A stretch of 64,000 nt of DNA from Ecdyonurus torrentis (GCA_949318235.1 OX439127.1:4654436-4718435); one strand, 5' to 3'; positions 10,202 to 20,893 are shown, numbered from the stretch's first letter. Numbers and translations are program-made. Notes: a model not told the origin generated them from the sequence alone.

Positions 10202-10438
10202 TTTGTTGTTATTCAACATCAAAGAAAACTGAATGTATAATGTTAAGGTTTATTCGCATATTCTTGATTTAGCATAACACTTTGTATAACAAACTTCGAC
10301 AGTAAAAATGTATTGTGGAATTTTGTTATGCAAATAGTTATGCAAAATCAAGAATATGTGAATACTGAATACACCTTAACATTATACATACAGTATTCTT
10401 TTACATAGAATAACAAATTATCAAACGATATGACACAT
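10202..10438. mobile_element. Nested MITE, copy 1
   Basis: The inner inverted repeat (about 10,243-10,380) has TTAAGG...ATTC.CATATTCTTGATTT at one end and the complement AAATCAAGAATATGTGAA...CCTTAA at the other, with repeated GCATAAC motifs inside. Complementarity continues outside it (GAATGTATAATG against CATTATACATAC, and TTATTCAACATC against TAGAATAAC), extending the hairpin to about 237 bp. Confidence 0.7.
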
Positions 10439-10490
10439 GTAACACGTACATAATCATGCGTGGTTATGATTATTGTGTCATATCGTTTGT
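10421..10490. repeat. Hairpin linking the two MITE copies
   Basis: CAAACGATATGACACA (10,424-10,439) pairs with TGTGTCATATCGTTTG (10,475-10,490), with imperfect pairing in between. It probably represents abutting ends of two related elements. Confidence 0.6.
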
Positions 10491-10537
10491 TGATATTCTA
10501 CGTCAAAGAATATTGTACACCTATGTATAAAATGCTA

Positions 10538-10685
10538 TAAGGTGTATTCACATATTCTTGATTTAGCATAACTATTTGCATAACAAAATTCAATTATACA
10601 TTTTCATTGTTGAAGTTTGTTATACCTACAAAGTGTAATGCAAAAAATTATGTAAAATCAAGAATGCGAATCCTGCACCTTAATT
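10538..10685. mobile_element. Nested MITE, copy 2
   Basis: TAAGGTGTATTCACATATTC starts this copy, and AAAATCAAGAATGCGAAT...CACCTTA ends it. The first copy at 10,243-10,380 is clearly the same family in sequence and layout. It is non-coding. Confidence 0.75.
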
Positions 10686-11460
10686 ACACGGACACTCGGG
10701 CAGTCCTTAACTTTATTATGAAACTCTGGATATTTTTGCCCAATGAACTTAAAGTATTTGTTTGATTGGACACACCACACACAAAACACATAGATACATA
10801 ATGTACATACCGGTAGAGTATGAACTACTTAATAAAATTTATATACATTTTTGGCCAACAATTACATACCATATGATACCATACAGCTTGAGAAGTCACA
10901 AATCTGTTTCATGTGAAGCGATGTGAAGCTCGAAATCTATTGAAGTGGGTCGGTTTACTGTGATCGCCAAGTTGATGCATGAGGTTGGTTAACATATGCA
11001 TTTTATGCATGCTGCCTCATCATGCCTCATAGCCAGCAAACTGAAAAATGCAAAAAAACACAAAGTACACACATTCTCGTTTTAAAAATACATTCGAATA
11101 AATGAATATTACTTCCCGTAACTGTGATTCATAAGATGATCCAAAGAGGAACTCTTAATATATTGCACAAAACATGAACAACTTCACAATATTTCATCAT
11201 TTCATTTCTGCAGCAACTCCGCCCCGCTTCTCTTCTGTCTTCTGCTTCTCTTGTTGTTGAATGTTGACCGTTGGAAAATACCGCGAAAATTTTTAAATAT
11301 TTGTGGTGAGATCACGAGGATAAACTCGAGCGAGGCTCGAGTAAAAAGTTAAACGCGCACTAATAATAAATACGTAAAACAAATATTTCTGGTTTGATAT
11401 AAATGTGCTTTATATAAATTAATGATATAAGGCATTTGGGCTTTTTATTTTATCATGCTT
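10686..11460. other. Unique-looking spacer
   Basis: Base composition is slightly less AT-rich than elsewhere. The only structure found is a small hairpin ACTCGAGC-GAG-GCTCGAGT at about 11,325-11,343. No open frame or exon-like pattern is convincing. Confidence 0.45.
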
Positions 11461-12927
11461 TGGGTCAAAATCTGAAATTTTGGCAGGTGCAATCGTCACT
11501 TTGTGATCACTATGACGGAATGAACATTTTGGAACCGCAAATCTGCTAAACTATGAAAGTTAGACCACATTCAATTTTTTTGTGGAAAATAAAGACAGTT
11601 TTGGATCGCCTCCATCAAAAATATCGGTCAAAGCTACTATTGATTTTCTAGGAAAAATCGACCAAAATTGGATATCAGCGTTTTTTTTTCATTTTGAAAC
11701 GAACCCTGTGACGTCCGAGTAAGAATCAATTATCAATTTTTCAATTTTTATGAAGAGCTGACTATAGTTGTAACCCTTTGGAACAAATCATTTCCTCAGT
11801 TTCGATAATTTTTTATTTTTAACGATTTTTTCAAGTTGACAACTTTTTCAAAAATCCCGATTTTGAGTCCCGATTTTTTCTATGCCGCTGAAATTTAAAT
11901 TTAATGTATTTATACTGAGACGGATCTTTAGCACCTTAGCTCACTTCTTTTATAGAAAACTCGATGGCTTCAAACTTGTGAGTATGTTTAATGACGTAAA
12001 AAAAATCCAAAATATCGATCGACTATGGTTACAGTCACAGTTCAAAAAATCGACAAAAATCGTGTCACTCAAAGTATAGTTTTTTGAACTCCTCAATGCA
12101 TGGGATGAATTTTGGTATACAAAAAAAGTAATCGATTTTTTTAATTTTGCACTTGGACTTAACGTGATTTTCATACAATCGCTCCTTCAGAGAGGCTAAG
12201 TCCAAGTGCAAAATTAAAAAAATCGATTACTTTTTTTGTATACCAAAATTCATCCCATGCATTGAGGAGTTCAAAAAACTATACTTTGAGTGACACGATT
12301 TTTGTCGATTTTTTGAACTGTAACCATATAGTCGATATTTTGGATTTTTTTTTTTACGTCATTAAACAATACTCACAAGTTTGAAGCCATCGAGTTTTCT
12401 ATAAAAGAAGTGAGCTAAGGTGCTAAAGATCCATCTCAGTATAAATACATTGAATTTAAAGTTCAGCGGCATAGAAAAAAATCGGGACTCAAAATCGGGA
12501 TTTTTGAAAAAGTTGTCAACTTGAAAAAATCGTTAAAAATAAAAAAATATCGAAACTGAGGAAATGATTTGTTCCAAAGGGTTACAACTATAGTCAGCTC
12601 TTCATAAAAATTGAAAAAATTGATATTTTGATTTTTACTCGGACGTCACAGGGTTTGTTTCAAAATGGGAAAAAAAAAAAAAAAAAAAAAAAAAACGCTG
12701 ATACCCAATTTTGGTCCATTTTTCCTATAAAATCGATAATAGCTGGGACCGATATTTTTTATGGAAGCTATTCAAAACTGTCTATGTTTTCCACAAAAAA
12801 ATTGAATGTGGTCTAACTTTCATAGTTTAGCAGATTTGCGGTTCTAAAATGTTCGTTCCGTCATTATAATGTAGTGATAAAAAGTGACGTTTAAACAAAC
12901 CCCTGCCAAAAATTCAAATTTTGCCCA
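11461..12927. mobile_element. 1.47-kb foldback element
   Basis: Two arms of about 700 bp (11,461-12,161 and 12,197-12,927) are reverse complements at roughly 95% identity by eye and enclose a 35-bp loop. The outer ends read TGGGTCAAAATCTGAAATTT and AAATTCAAATTTTGCCCA. A poly-T of 9 in the left arm (near 11,680) corresponds to A26 at 12,670-12,695 in the right arm, so the arms have diverged by homopolymer growth. The same outer end plus tail appears at position 1. Open frames at 11,882-12,174 and 12,628-12,816 are mirror artefacts. Confidence 0.9.
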
Positions 12928-13360
12928 AATGACCTAAAATTAAAAATGTTTTTTTTATAACAGCCCAATTGGGATGATATCAATCCAATTTTGCTCTGAA
13001 GTTTTTAAAATTGCCTCCTGAAAACTTTAAAATATATGCCGAGTATTATGTATCAGAAAATTTTCTAAGTGTTGAAATCCTATGCAGGCAAATACAGACA
13101 AACACAATATTTTAGCTTTTTTTAAAAAACGCTTTTTGCATGCATTGTGCCAGTACTTTTTTTTTTATTATTATTTTCTTTTAAAAATGAGGAGTGCATG
13201 CAAAAGGCAGTCAATATTTTTGCGTCCTTTTTTTGCCGTGCAGGCAGGTACATACAAAGTGCTGGTAAGGTACATGCAATTATTACATGTATTTTGCATG
13301 AAACATACAATGTGCTTACAACCTGCATACAATGTACACGCAAAACTTTTTTGTAGGGGT
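12928..13360 (+). repeat. Tail domain of the foldback element, copy 2
   Basis: It matches 29-416 in order and orientation and is contiguous with the right arm. It includes the TGCATGCA, GCAGGCA and CATGCAA motifs and the closing ACTTTTTTGTAGGGG. Open frames on both strands (13,082-13,369) reflect these short repeats. Confidence 0.75.
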
Positions 13361-13439
13361 AATTTTTAATAAGGGTTGAAGATGCACATTTTTAATTATC
13401 ATTATTGTCTTTGTAACATGAAGTTACAAGCTGAAGTTC

Positions 13440-13639
13440 CATTAATTAATTGCACCGACCAGCCTGCCTAGATGTTTCCACGGTTTCTCTAGGCTGTCAT
13501 GGCGAATGCCGGGCTGTGTACTTAGGCCGTGGCCAGCCCGTGTGTGCTTTTCCATTAATTGGAAAGTCCTTACCTGACGATAAGACAATGTCTTGACTGG
13601 GACTGGGATTGGTGTATAGCACGATAACACAATATGGCA

Positions 13640-13673
<34 letters not shown>
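13440..13673 (+). mobile_element. 5'-truncated SINE of the SINE-2 family with A31 tail
   Basis: The segment matches the reverse complement of 1,232-1,400, including CAGCCTGCCTAGATGTTTCC, GTCATGGCGAATGCC and GGTGTATAGCACGATAACAC. It ends in ATGGCAAGC and a run of 31 A (13,643-13,673). The tRNA-like head is missing. This copy gives the 3' end of the family and shows that it is a poly(A)-tailed retroposon. Confidence 0.75.
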
Positions 13674-13677
<4 letters not shown>

Positions 13678-14100
13678 CCAATGAATCAACACCTTGATGA
13701 CTGAAATTGGAGGACTTTATTTTTTGCCTTGCCCTTGCGCCTTGCTTGTCCGGAACACACGTACTCGCACAAATCTCACCTTTGCTTGCACCACCAAGGC
13801 TCGTGATCCACTAAGCATATCGACTATATAACGATGGCTTGATTCGCATTTACTTTGGTTCTTTTTAACCCTAAATACAAAATTTGGAAGAGTTGTATTC
13901 AAAAACAAAAATACGGCAGCGCGCAATTCTCGCAAATCTCTATTTGCAAAAAAAAAATGCCTTGCACAGCATCAAGTTGGGTCACGGGTGACGTCTCTCG
14001 ATTTTTAGTTTTAACGCGATATACGGCGCCCGGAGGACCGAAGGAAGGTTGAATGACCATCATTCAACTAGGGTCGACCCACCCTATTATGGAATAAAAT
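13674..14100 (-). other. GC-richer island with a 72-codon minus-strand frame
   Basis: The minus strand has an open frame from 13,935 to 13,717. Its C-terminal end is basic (AKVRFVRVRVFRTSKAQGQ) and the stop codon lies within AAAAAATAAAG, so an AATAAA overlaps it. The frame has no domain I recognise and no clear partner exon. It could be the terminal exon of a decayed gene, a retrocopy or chance. The rest of the island, to 14,100, holds mixed-composition sequence such as TACGGCGCCCGGAGGACC with no identifiable function. Confidence 0.2.
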
Positions 14101-14149
14101 GCACTTTGATCTCAAGTGTTTACACTGGCCTTAAGATCTGAGTTTATGT

Positions 14150-14375
14150 TTTATTTGTGACTTCATCGGAAACGGGTGGTTCCCGGCCTGGCAAACATCC
14201 CGGCATTCGCCATAGCAGACTGAGGAAACAGTGCGGACACCCAGTCAGGATGGTCTGCAAAGTTGACTTTACCTCCGTATTTTCAAGCTAGCTCCCTAAT
14301 ATCGTCCGGTTTTCGAACCCGCGATCTGTTGCAGGCAAGACGAAAGCGTGAACCACTAATATATGGAGTCAATTT
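14150..14375 (-). mobile_element. Diverged tRNA-headed SINE sharing the SINE-2 body
   Basis: On the minus strand a tRNA-like head carries an A-box remnant (TATTAGTGGTT, 14,351-14,361) and a B-box-like GGGTTCGAAAACCGG (14,306-14,320). The body contains GCTATGGCGAATGCCGGG (14,192-14,209), the same module as the SINE-2 copies at 1.3 and 13.5 kb. The head differs from that of SINE-2. The 3' end is indistinct. Confidence 0.5.
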
Positions 14376-14842
14376 TTATAGCATTAGTGTGAATATTTTT
14401 ATACTTTTTGCTTCATCAGTCAGTCGCAAAAAAAAATGTTTCTTAAAATGTTAATTTTTTAAACAAGGGTTACCAAAGAAATATAAAACCAACATTTAAT
14501 CCCTTATTAGCTTAAGTTTCAGCAAGATCACAATCACACCAGTGAATCGTGACATACCCTGACTTGAGTTGCATCTTTTGCCTATAGAAGTTAGTTTTTG
14601 AATGCTATTTTAGTGTTTTTTAATGATTTTGTTACCATGATATGACATGGAAAAACTCATCAGTATGTATGTATAGAAATTAATTTCTCATGAGCAACTT
14701 TGCAACATACTGCTGTGAGCATCAGCGTGACAGTTGCGTCTTTGTAAGTAATTTTTGTCTCTACGTTATTCGTACTTTAGTGATAATATAAATAGAATAA
14801 CAGTTTTAACAAGAACGAGACCTATTAATGGAGCGAGAAAAT
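14376..14842. other. AT-rich spacer, nothing recognised
   Basis: No repeats or coding signals are evident. Confidence 0.5.
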
Positions 14843-16085
14843 GGTAGAGATTGTAAGTTATAATTGCGCGCATCGCGGCCACAATTGCCCCATTTGACTC
14901 TCTTGGTTTCATTTTTCTACTTTTTCACTAATAGAGCTAGCGCATTATAACCAACTCCAAACTTACTTTTTTTTTTGAAAATATTTACAATGAATAATAG
15001 ATTTACTTAATTATGTCAATAAGATCCCGAGATAGATTTTGGAAACAATGCGATAAAATTTGTGACCAAAATGCAAGGAGGTACCTTTTGTTTTTTGCAT
15101 TTTCTCGTGCGCCAGTTTATTTTTACGTAATAAAACTTACATATTCGAGTTCCTCAATAAATTTCATTTCTTTTGTTATATCAAATCATTATTTAGCTCA
15201 ATTTTTTAGTGCAAAAACTTAGTGATAACAATTTACATTTTCTCCATATTTAAGGAAAATGTAGCACGTACTGTACGTCACAGCAGCAATAGCAAAAGTA
15301 TGCAAGTTACGAAATTTGACTTCTTCCCTAATTATTTTATCAGAATGAATTTTTTTCCATTGTTTCTAACTTTAAAAAATATTTTTATCCATATGCGGGT
15401 GTACCTACTTTGGCCCAGTAGAACGGAAGATGCCTTGCGGTGGCCGGCGGCTCACGAGCATACCCACCCGTTGAGGTCACGGGGCGCCCCGCGCATCATC
15501 TTCCGTTCTACTGGGCCAAAGTAGGTACACCCGCATATGGATCAAAATATTTTTTAAAGTTAGAAACAATGGAAAAAAATTCATTCTGATAAAATAATTA
15601 GGGAAGAAGTCAAATTTCGTAACTTGCATACTTTTGCTATTGCTGCTGTGACGTACAGTACGTGCTACATTTTCCTTAAATATGGAGAAAATGTAAATTG
15701 TTATCACTAAGTTTTTGCACTAAAAAATTGAGCTAAATAATGATTTGATATAACAAAAGAAAGGAAATTTATTGAGGAACTCGAATATGTAAGTTTTATT
15801 ACGTAAAAATAAACTGGCGCACGAGAAAATGCAAAAAACGAAAGGTACCTCCTTGCATTTTGGTCACAAATTATATCGCATTGTTTCCAAAATCTATCTC
15901 GGGATCTTATTGAGATAATTAAGTAAATCTATTATTCATTGTAAATATTTCCAAAAAAAGGTAAGTTTTGAGTTGGTTTCATTGCGCTAGCTCCATTATG
16001 GAAGAAGTAGAAAAATCAAACTCGGAGAGTCAAAGGGGCGAGTGTGGCCGCGATGCGCGCAGTGTTAACTTGATATCTCTATACA
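14843..16085. mobile_element. 1.24-kb palindrome with a GC-rich 61-bp centre
   Basis: Arms of about 590 bp (14,843-15,435 and 15,497-16,085) are reverse complements at roughly 95% identity by eye. The outer parts contain GCGCGCATCGCGGCCAC and its complement. The spacer 15,436-15,496 is very GC-rich (for example GGCCGGCGGCTCACGAGC). The same 70-residue open frame appears on both strands (15,222-15,524 plus, 15,477-15,707 minus) purely because of the symmetry. No transposase was seen, and the family is unknown to me. Confidence 0.85.
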
Positions 16086-16690
16086 TGATAGCGCCTTCAA
16101 TAAAAATGATTTTTTTTTTAATATTTTCTATACAAGTGAGATAACATGATGAAATTAATGCCATAGATAAAAAAAAAAAAAAAAAAAAAAAGTCACAGTA
16201 CTACATAATCTATATATCTTTTGTATAAGCCGAGATGCCGTGGCAGAGTTTTATATAATATACTTCCGCTACATTAAGGTAACCACTGTAGAGAAGCGCA
16301 ATTTTGCGGTACGTAGATGTGATTTTTTTTTTTTCGTTTATGTTTTCGTTTATGTTTTTGTTTTGTAATTAAAATGACATTTGTGTCTTTTATAAAATTT
16401 TACTCTGATTAAAAAAAAAACATGCTACTTTTTTAATTCAAGGCAAATGTAAAGTAACATTGATATATGTATATCAATAAATTACTGAAATTAATATATT
16501 CTTGTAATGATTAAATAGTTTATTTTATATATTATTACCTAAATATTAAAAAAATAAAATTTACGTAAAAGAAAGTAATAATTTTGCAAGAAAATAATAA
16601 AAAATAGTATTAAAACATTTAAAAATATAATATATTTAAAGAAAAATGTAAAAAAAATTAAATACGTATCAAAAAATCATTAAAAATCAC
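16086..16690. other. AT-rich spacer with A-tracts
   Basis: An A-run lies near 16,169-16,191. The rest is AT-rich low-complexity DNA. Confidence 0.5.
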
Positions 16691-16915
16691 TAATTAAAAG
16701 AAAAAATATCGATTCCGATCGGTCGGTATCAAGATTTCACCACCAACACACCCGTTCGTTATTTAACGATTGTTTTGTTGCGAAATAATTCCGACAATCG
16801 TTATGAAAAAGTTACTGAATCTCAACAAATCGCAACAATCGTTATTTTCCGACCGGTCGGAAAATAACGATTGTTATTGATCGTTATGAAGTTACAGAAT
16901 CGCCCCCCTGGAGAA
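16691..16915. repeat. Cluster of AACGATTG motifs around a 42-bp perfect palindrome
   Basis: Positions 16,834-16,875 form a perfect palindrome centred on ACCGGT, with half-site AACAATCGTTATTTTCCGACC. On either side the sequence ATCGTTATGAA..GTTAC.GAATC occurs in the same orientation (about 16,798-16,821 and 16,880-16,903). Further copies of CGTTATTTAACGATTG lie to the left. It looks like the end or core of a MITE. An open frame at 16,822-17,022 (minus) includes it and is doubtful. Confidence 0.7.
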
Positions 16916-17811
16916 CTGAAGATGCAGCACAGCTTGGCTGCCGTCTTGCTACGACCTCCGGTGCCTGTGGTGCGCAGTATGTAGTGTGCAAGACAATACA
17001 TAGCAGAATAGAGAGGACACACATTTTTAAATAATGCTAATTTTGCTATATAGTGCTCGTATCATGGTGATTAAAAAATGAGCTTTTCTGGCGCAGTCCA
17101 ATAATGATGTTCCCTTAATCGAAAAAAATGCGCACTTTTATCTAAAAAGCATGAGATGATCGTGAAATGGTCATTTTTTTATGTGATTTTCAGCAAAAGA
17201 AGATAGGGCTTTGCGGACATCACTAACGTAGAACGTGACTGACTTTGAACGGAAATCGCTGAAAGAAGAACTATTTTTTCACAATAATTATTTGTTCTGT
17301 ATTTTTTTCCAACAGATTTAAAAATAGATCATGGTGAGAGGACACTGACGTGAGTCTTCGATTATATTACCGCTAATTTGTAATTTCATTTTAAAATATA
17401 TCAAGGATGAAAGATAAAAAAGAAATAAAAGTAAAATATTGGTATATAAAAGGAATTAAAAGTAGGTACGGAATTGAATGTAAAGAAAAATCATTTAAAG
17501 TTAGCCTCAAAACAGTTTTTTCTTTAAATTCGATATCGCAATCGTAAAATGTGGTAGCAATGTGCATTTTCATAAGTATATACATTTTTTATTGAGTTTT
17601 CAATTAAAATTGACCGACTGATATCTCGTAAACTAGACGGTCGTGAATTGTAATATGAACACAAAGAAATGATACATTGTTACTAAAAAGTTTAGTTACG
17701 TCTAACATGGAAAAACACGACACATGTTTAAGTTATTCCACTTAAAAGATAACATGTAAATCTGGAAATTCAAATTTAAGTGGCAAATTTTAGTCAAATA
17801 TGAAACTTTTT
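16916..17811. other. Spacer, nothing firm
   Basis: A short GC-richer patch (16,905-17,000) is followed by AT-rich sequence. Weak exon-like signals were not consistent enough to call. Confidence 0.4.
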
Positions 17812-18039
17812 TTAAATTAAAAATTTGAATAAATCTTTTATGGAACAAAAAAAAATCGATATTATATGAAAATTATCTTGAGTCCCTATTGTCATGCAGA
17901 AAGCTGCAGTTCTTGGCACAGCTAACATCGTGCGCAAAGTGCTTAGTTTGTGATATCTCTTTATGCCCCTGCAGTTTCTATCACATAATTGGTACTGGCT
18001 TATTCTCTCCTTCACCTTGAATCACGTAGAATTGCAGTG
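17812..18039 (-). other. Exon-like island ending in a CACTGCAA terminus
   Basis: The minus strand is open from 18,015 to 17,812. Its first ~40 codons have mixed composition (starting MKERISQYQLCDRNC), then it becomes AT-driven. At 18,032-18,039 TTGCAGTG forms a mirror image of the CACTGCAA that begins the neighbouring element 14 bp away. This could be the right end of another CACTG-ended element. No domain is recognised. Confidence 0.2.
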
Positions 18040-18739
18040 TTGGGGTTACACAACACTGCAAACAGAGAAGTCTTGTAAAAAGACATTTCTGAAGTCTCAA
18101 AACGAGTCAGCCTTATTTGAGGCAGTTGAACTGTCTTTTTCAGTGTCTTCCTTTGGAAGACCCTAAAACCGTCTTTATCTGAGACACTACCCCTAGCCTT
18201 GCAGAGACGATTAAAACGTCTTCAAATTAACCAACCCTACCTAATCTGACCCTACAATACTACCAAACCTATTACATTACCTATCATGCTACCTGATAGA
18301 CCTCTAAAATGTCGACCTGAGTAAGTTAACCTTGATCTGAAGTTAAACTGAAACAAAATCAAAATTATTAAAAACTTATAATAATATTAACTAATTACGT
18401 TCCCTTAAGACCAGATTATAATTCATTGACACTGAATAAAAATTGAAAGGAGTTATTGAATATACTACACTTAAGTCATATAATTTTATGCTGTTATAAA
18501 TTAGTTAAATATAGAAATATGCATTAAAAATGTAACAAAAAATATTATTTATGGTACAGGATTATCATAATTATTATAAGAAAAAACAAACATAAGTCAC
18601 ACATAGATTTAATTTGATTTAAATTTATTTTACGTCATTTCACATCTTCTACAACATTTTATATAGATATGAAAAACGATTGTTTAAATTTAAAAAATAG
18701 CAAGAATTTTTTTTTTAACTTTAATACAAAAAAAAATAT

Positions 18740-18928
18740 AAAAAAAGTAAAAAGTCATGCGGATTTGTTACGAGATCCTCAGTTCATAACATGAGATTGT
18801 CCATTATTCAGGGTCACCTTTGACACTCGGAATCACGCGCAAAGGCCCAGCATGTGCTTGGTGTTGAGTAGAGCACCATGGTGTAGAGAGAGCGCAGACC
18901 ACATCACTGTGACTAACAAATTCAGTCC
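18740..18928 (-). other. Candidate exon C, probably 3'-terminal
   Basis: A very good polypyrimidine tract and acceptor (TTTATTTTTTTAG|GGACTG) begins a GC-richer island running to about 18,760, after which AT-rich DNA resumes. One frame is open for 38 codons from the start to a TAA (TEFVSHSDVVCALSTPWCST...). No polyadenylation signal close by is clear. Confidence 0.3.
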
Positions 18929-19225
18929 CTAAAAAAATAAAGTTTTATTTTAGTATTATTATTATTACCAAATTAATGATTTAAATAAGACTTGAAAATG
19001 GTCCTGGGTTTTTTTTTAAATAAAAATAATAAATCAACAATATACTGAAATATATATATATATAATACAACTTAATTCCTGATATAAACTGCATAAAACT
19101 ATGCTACTAAGCATAAACATGATTATGCTTAAAGATTTATGCTGTTCAAATTTAGCAATGATATAAAATAAATATTAACACAGATTCAGCATTTACAGAA
19201 CTTTATAACTCTTCTTCAAAATACA

Positions 19226-19258
19226 AAAAAAGATAGAGAGAGAGAGAGAGAGAGAGAA
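19226..19258. repeat. (GA)n tract
   Basis: GATAGAGAGAGAG-type repeat of ~30 bp. Confidence 0.9.
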
Positions 19259-19438
19259 AATATAACAGGAAAAAAATTACATATAGATAAATATGAGAAA
19301 AAAATGCATATCAAAATAGAAAACACCCTAAAAATAAGTAAAAAAAAAAAAAACGGATAAAAGAAAATTAAACATGCATTTCATTGGCATTTGTTTGAAC
19401 AAAACAAAATAATTATTTAATACTGAAAGAGGATAATA

Positions 19439-19441
<3 letters not shown>

Positions 19442-19518
<77 letters not shown>
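19442..19518. repeat. (GA)38 microsatellite
   Basis: An almost pure GA repeat of about 76 bp, lying just downstream (minus strand) of the exon B donor. Confidence 0.95.
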
Positions 19519-19522
<4 letters not shown>

Positions 19523-19542
19523 ATACTTAATAAAGAACTTAC

Positions 19543-19628
19543 TCTGTCTTCGAAAACCAGGCAGCTGTTCCCCATCAATGTGTCATCGGCTCTTGATAAG
19601 ATGCACTTCTATCGCTCACACTGTTGCG
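19543..19628 (-). other. Candidate internal exon B (86 bp)
   Basis: The acceptor TTCTTGTATATAG|CGCAAC and the donor GACAGA|GTAAGT are both strong. Joined in phase to exon A the frame continues 17 codons and stops. A second ATG in exon B opens a frame that passes into exon C for a total of 42 residues (starting MGNSCLVFEDR). A long (CT)n tract (plus strand GA, 19,443-19,518) follows the donor by ~25 bp. Confidence 0.35.
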
Positions 19629-20013
19629 CTATATACAAGAAATACATACTTTTGAATAAGTCTATAATAAAATAAAACTAAAAAGTTCTGCTTTCAAAAC
19701 AATAATATAAAAAGATGTGAAATAATAAAATACTATACTACAGTAGAGGTAAATTTAAGAATAAGAAGAAAAAAAAAGAAAAAAAGGACGCAATATAATA
19801 GAATGTTCTGCAGCGCAAATGCAATATTATTTTTATTTTATTGCGTGTAAAAACTAATAATTAAATGTAAATTTATAAAAGTTATATAGAAAACAAATAT
19901 ATTATAAATGTTTATATTAAAAAATATAGCTAAATTAGTTTCAATACTTTGGAATTAAGTAATTAACCATTCATTTTCATGCAATTTTTAACTTGTAAAT
20001 AAAATAAAGAGAA

Positions 20014-20046
20014 TAAGAGAGAGAAAGAGAAAGAGAGAGAGAGAGC
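20014..20046. repeat. (GA)n tract
   Basis: Impure GA repeat with A insertions. Confidence 0.85.
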
Positions 20047-20203
20047 GAGTAGTCCTATGTTCCATTAACTGATTATTTTTAATAATATATTATATATAAT
20101 TAAAACTCGATCTATGTGAAAATAATTAATATTATTATTCTAATATTTTAAAGAAATATGCTTGAGTGAGAGAGATAGAGAGAGGAGGACATATATGACT
20201 GAC

Positions 20204-20317
20204 CTTGACACATGACCGTGCTCCAGCTGCTCCGGCGTGTGTCACCAATGTCACCATACCGCGATGCGTGCATCTCTCACACCAACGCTGGCGCCCGCCA
20301 ACCTTGGCGCCAACCGC
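20204..20317 (-). other. Candidate internal exon A (114 bp, 38 codons)
   Basis: The minus strand reads TTTCTTTAATAG|GCGGTTGG at the 5' side and GTGTCAAG|GTCAGT at the 3' side. The island is GC-rich, 114 bp long (a multiple of 3) and open in frame 1 throughout; the other two frames have stops. It is followed in the candidate intron by a CT-rich tract (GA on plus, 20,166-20,187). Confidence 0.35.
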
Positions 20318-20638
20318 CTATTAAAGAAATGCATTCATAAAAATATTGTGTTCTAAATACAAATTGTTTTGCATTCGTTTATATAACTATATATTGGTGC
20401 AGAAAATGATACGTTATGGAAGCATAAGTTTTCGTTATAAAAACATCATGAGAGTTTCATGTATTATTGTGACTGATTTTAAGTTATTATATACCAAAAA
20501 AAAATATCAGGAACTATAATAACCCCTAAATTTTCTAAATTACTTTTTACATAAATGCAAGAACTCTTATTGTTATACATACCTCTAGATGTGGACGTTA
20601 TAAAAAAAAAGTCCTAGAAGTTGGACTAGCTGTTTCAA

Positions 20639-20709
20639 CTATTGCATGGCGTCAACGGCAATAGTTTTGTGATCCAATTCTGCGGTTTGTTTCAACTTCT
20701 TGGTGGTAT
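20639..20709 (-). other. Exon-like island 2
   Basis: On the minus strand an acceptor-like GTGATATCAG is followed by a frame reading TTKKLKQTAELDHKTIAVDA before a TAG. The composition is coding-like and helical or coiled-coil in character. No donor is apparent, so it could be a terminal exon. Confidence 0.2.
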
Positions 20710-20770
20710 CTGATATCACTTGCACATAACTATAACACTTATATTTCATATTTTATTGTCACACTGTACT

Positions 20771-20893
20771 TTATTGATCAATATAAAGAACATAATTGAA
20801 TAAATTTCGGAGCAACATTTGGGCGCGGTACTTCAATGTATGCGTCATTGCCTCGTGGAAAGGAAGTTGCGCTTGACGTTCTTCTTTTGTCAT
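20771..20893 (-). CDS. Short open frame directly after the CRE, 40 codons
   Basis: An ATG overlapping the end of the CRE opens a 40-codon frame starting MTKEERQAQLPFHEAMTHTL. Its first 30 codons are rich in Glu, Gln, Arg and His, unlike the Phe/Ile/Asn-rich chance frames elsewhere in the window. It ends at TAA in AT-rich DNA, so the true exon may stop earlier at a donor; GAA|GTACCG is the only candidate and is weak. I recognise no family. Confidence 0.2.
   Translation of the reverse strand: MTKEERQAQLPFHEAMTHTLKYRAQMLLRNLFNYVLYIDQ

Noticed and set aside
12628..12816. 62-codon frame with a Lys run
   Set aside because: Runs through the A26 tract in the right arm of the foldback.
15222..15707. 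Identical 70-residue proteins on both strands
   Set aside because: The two arms of a palindrome necessarily give the same frame on opposite strands; no other evidence for coding.
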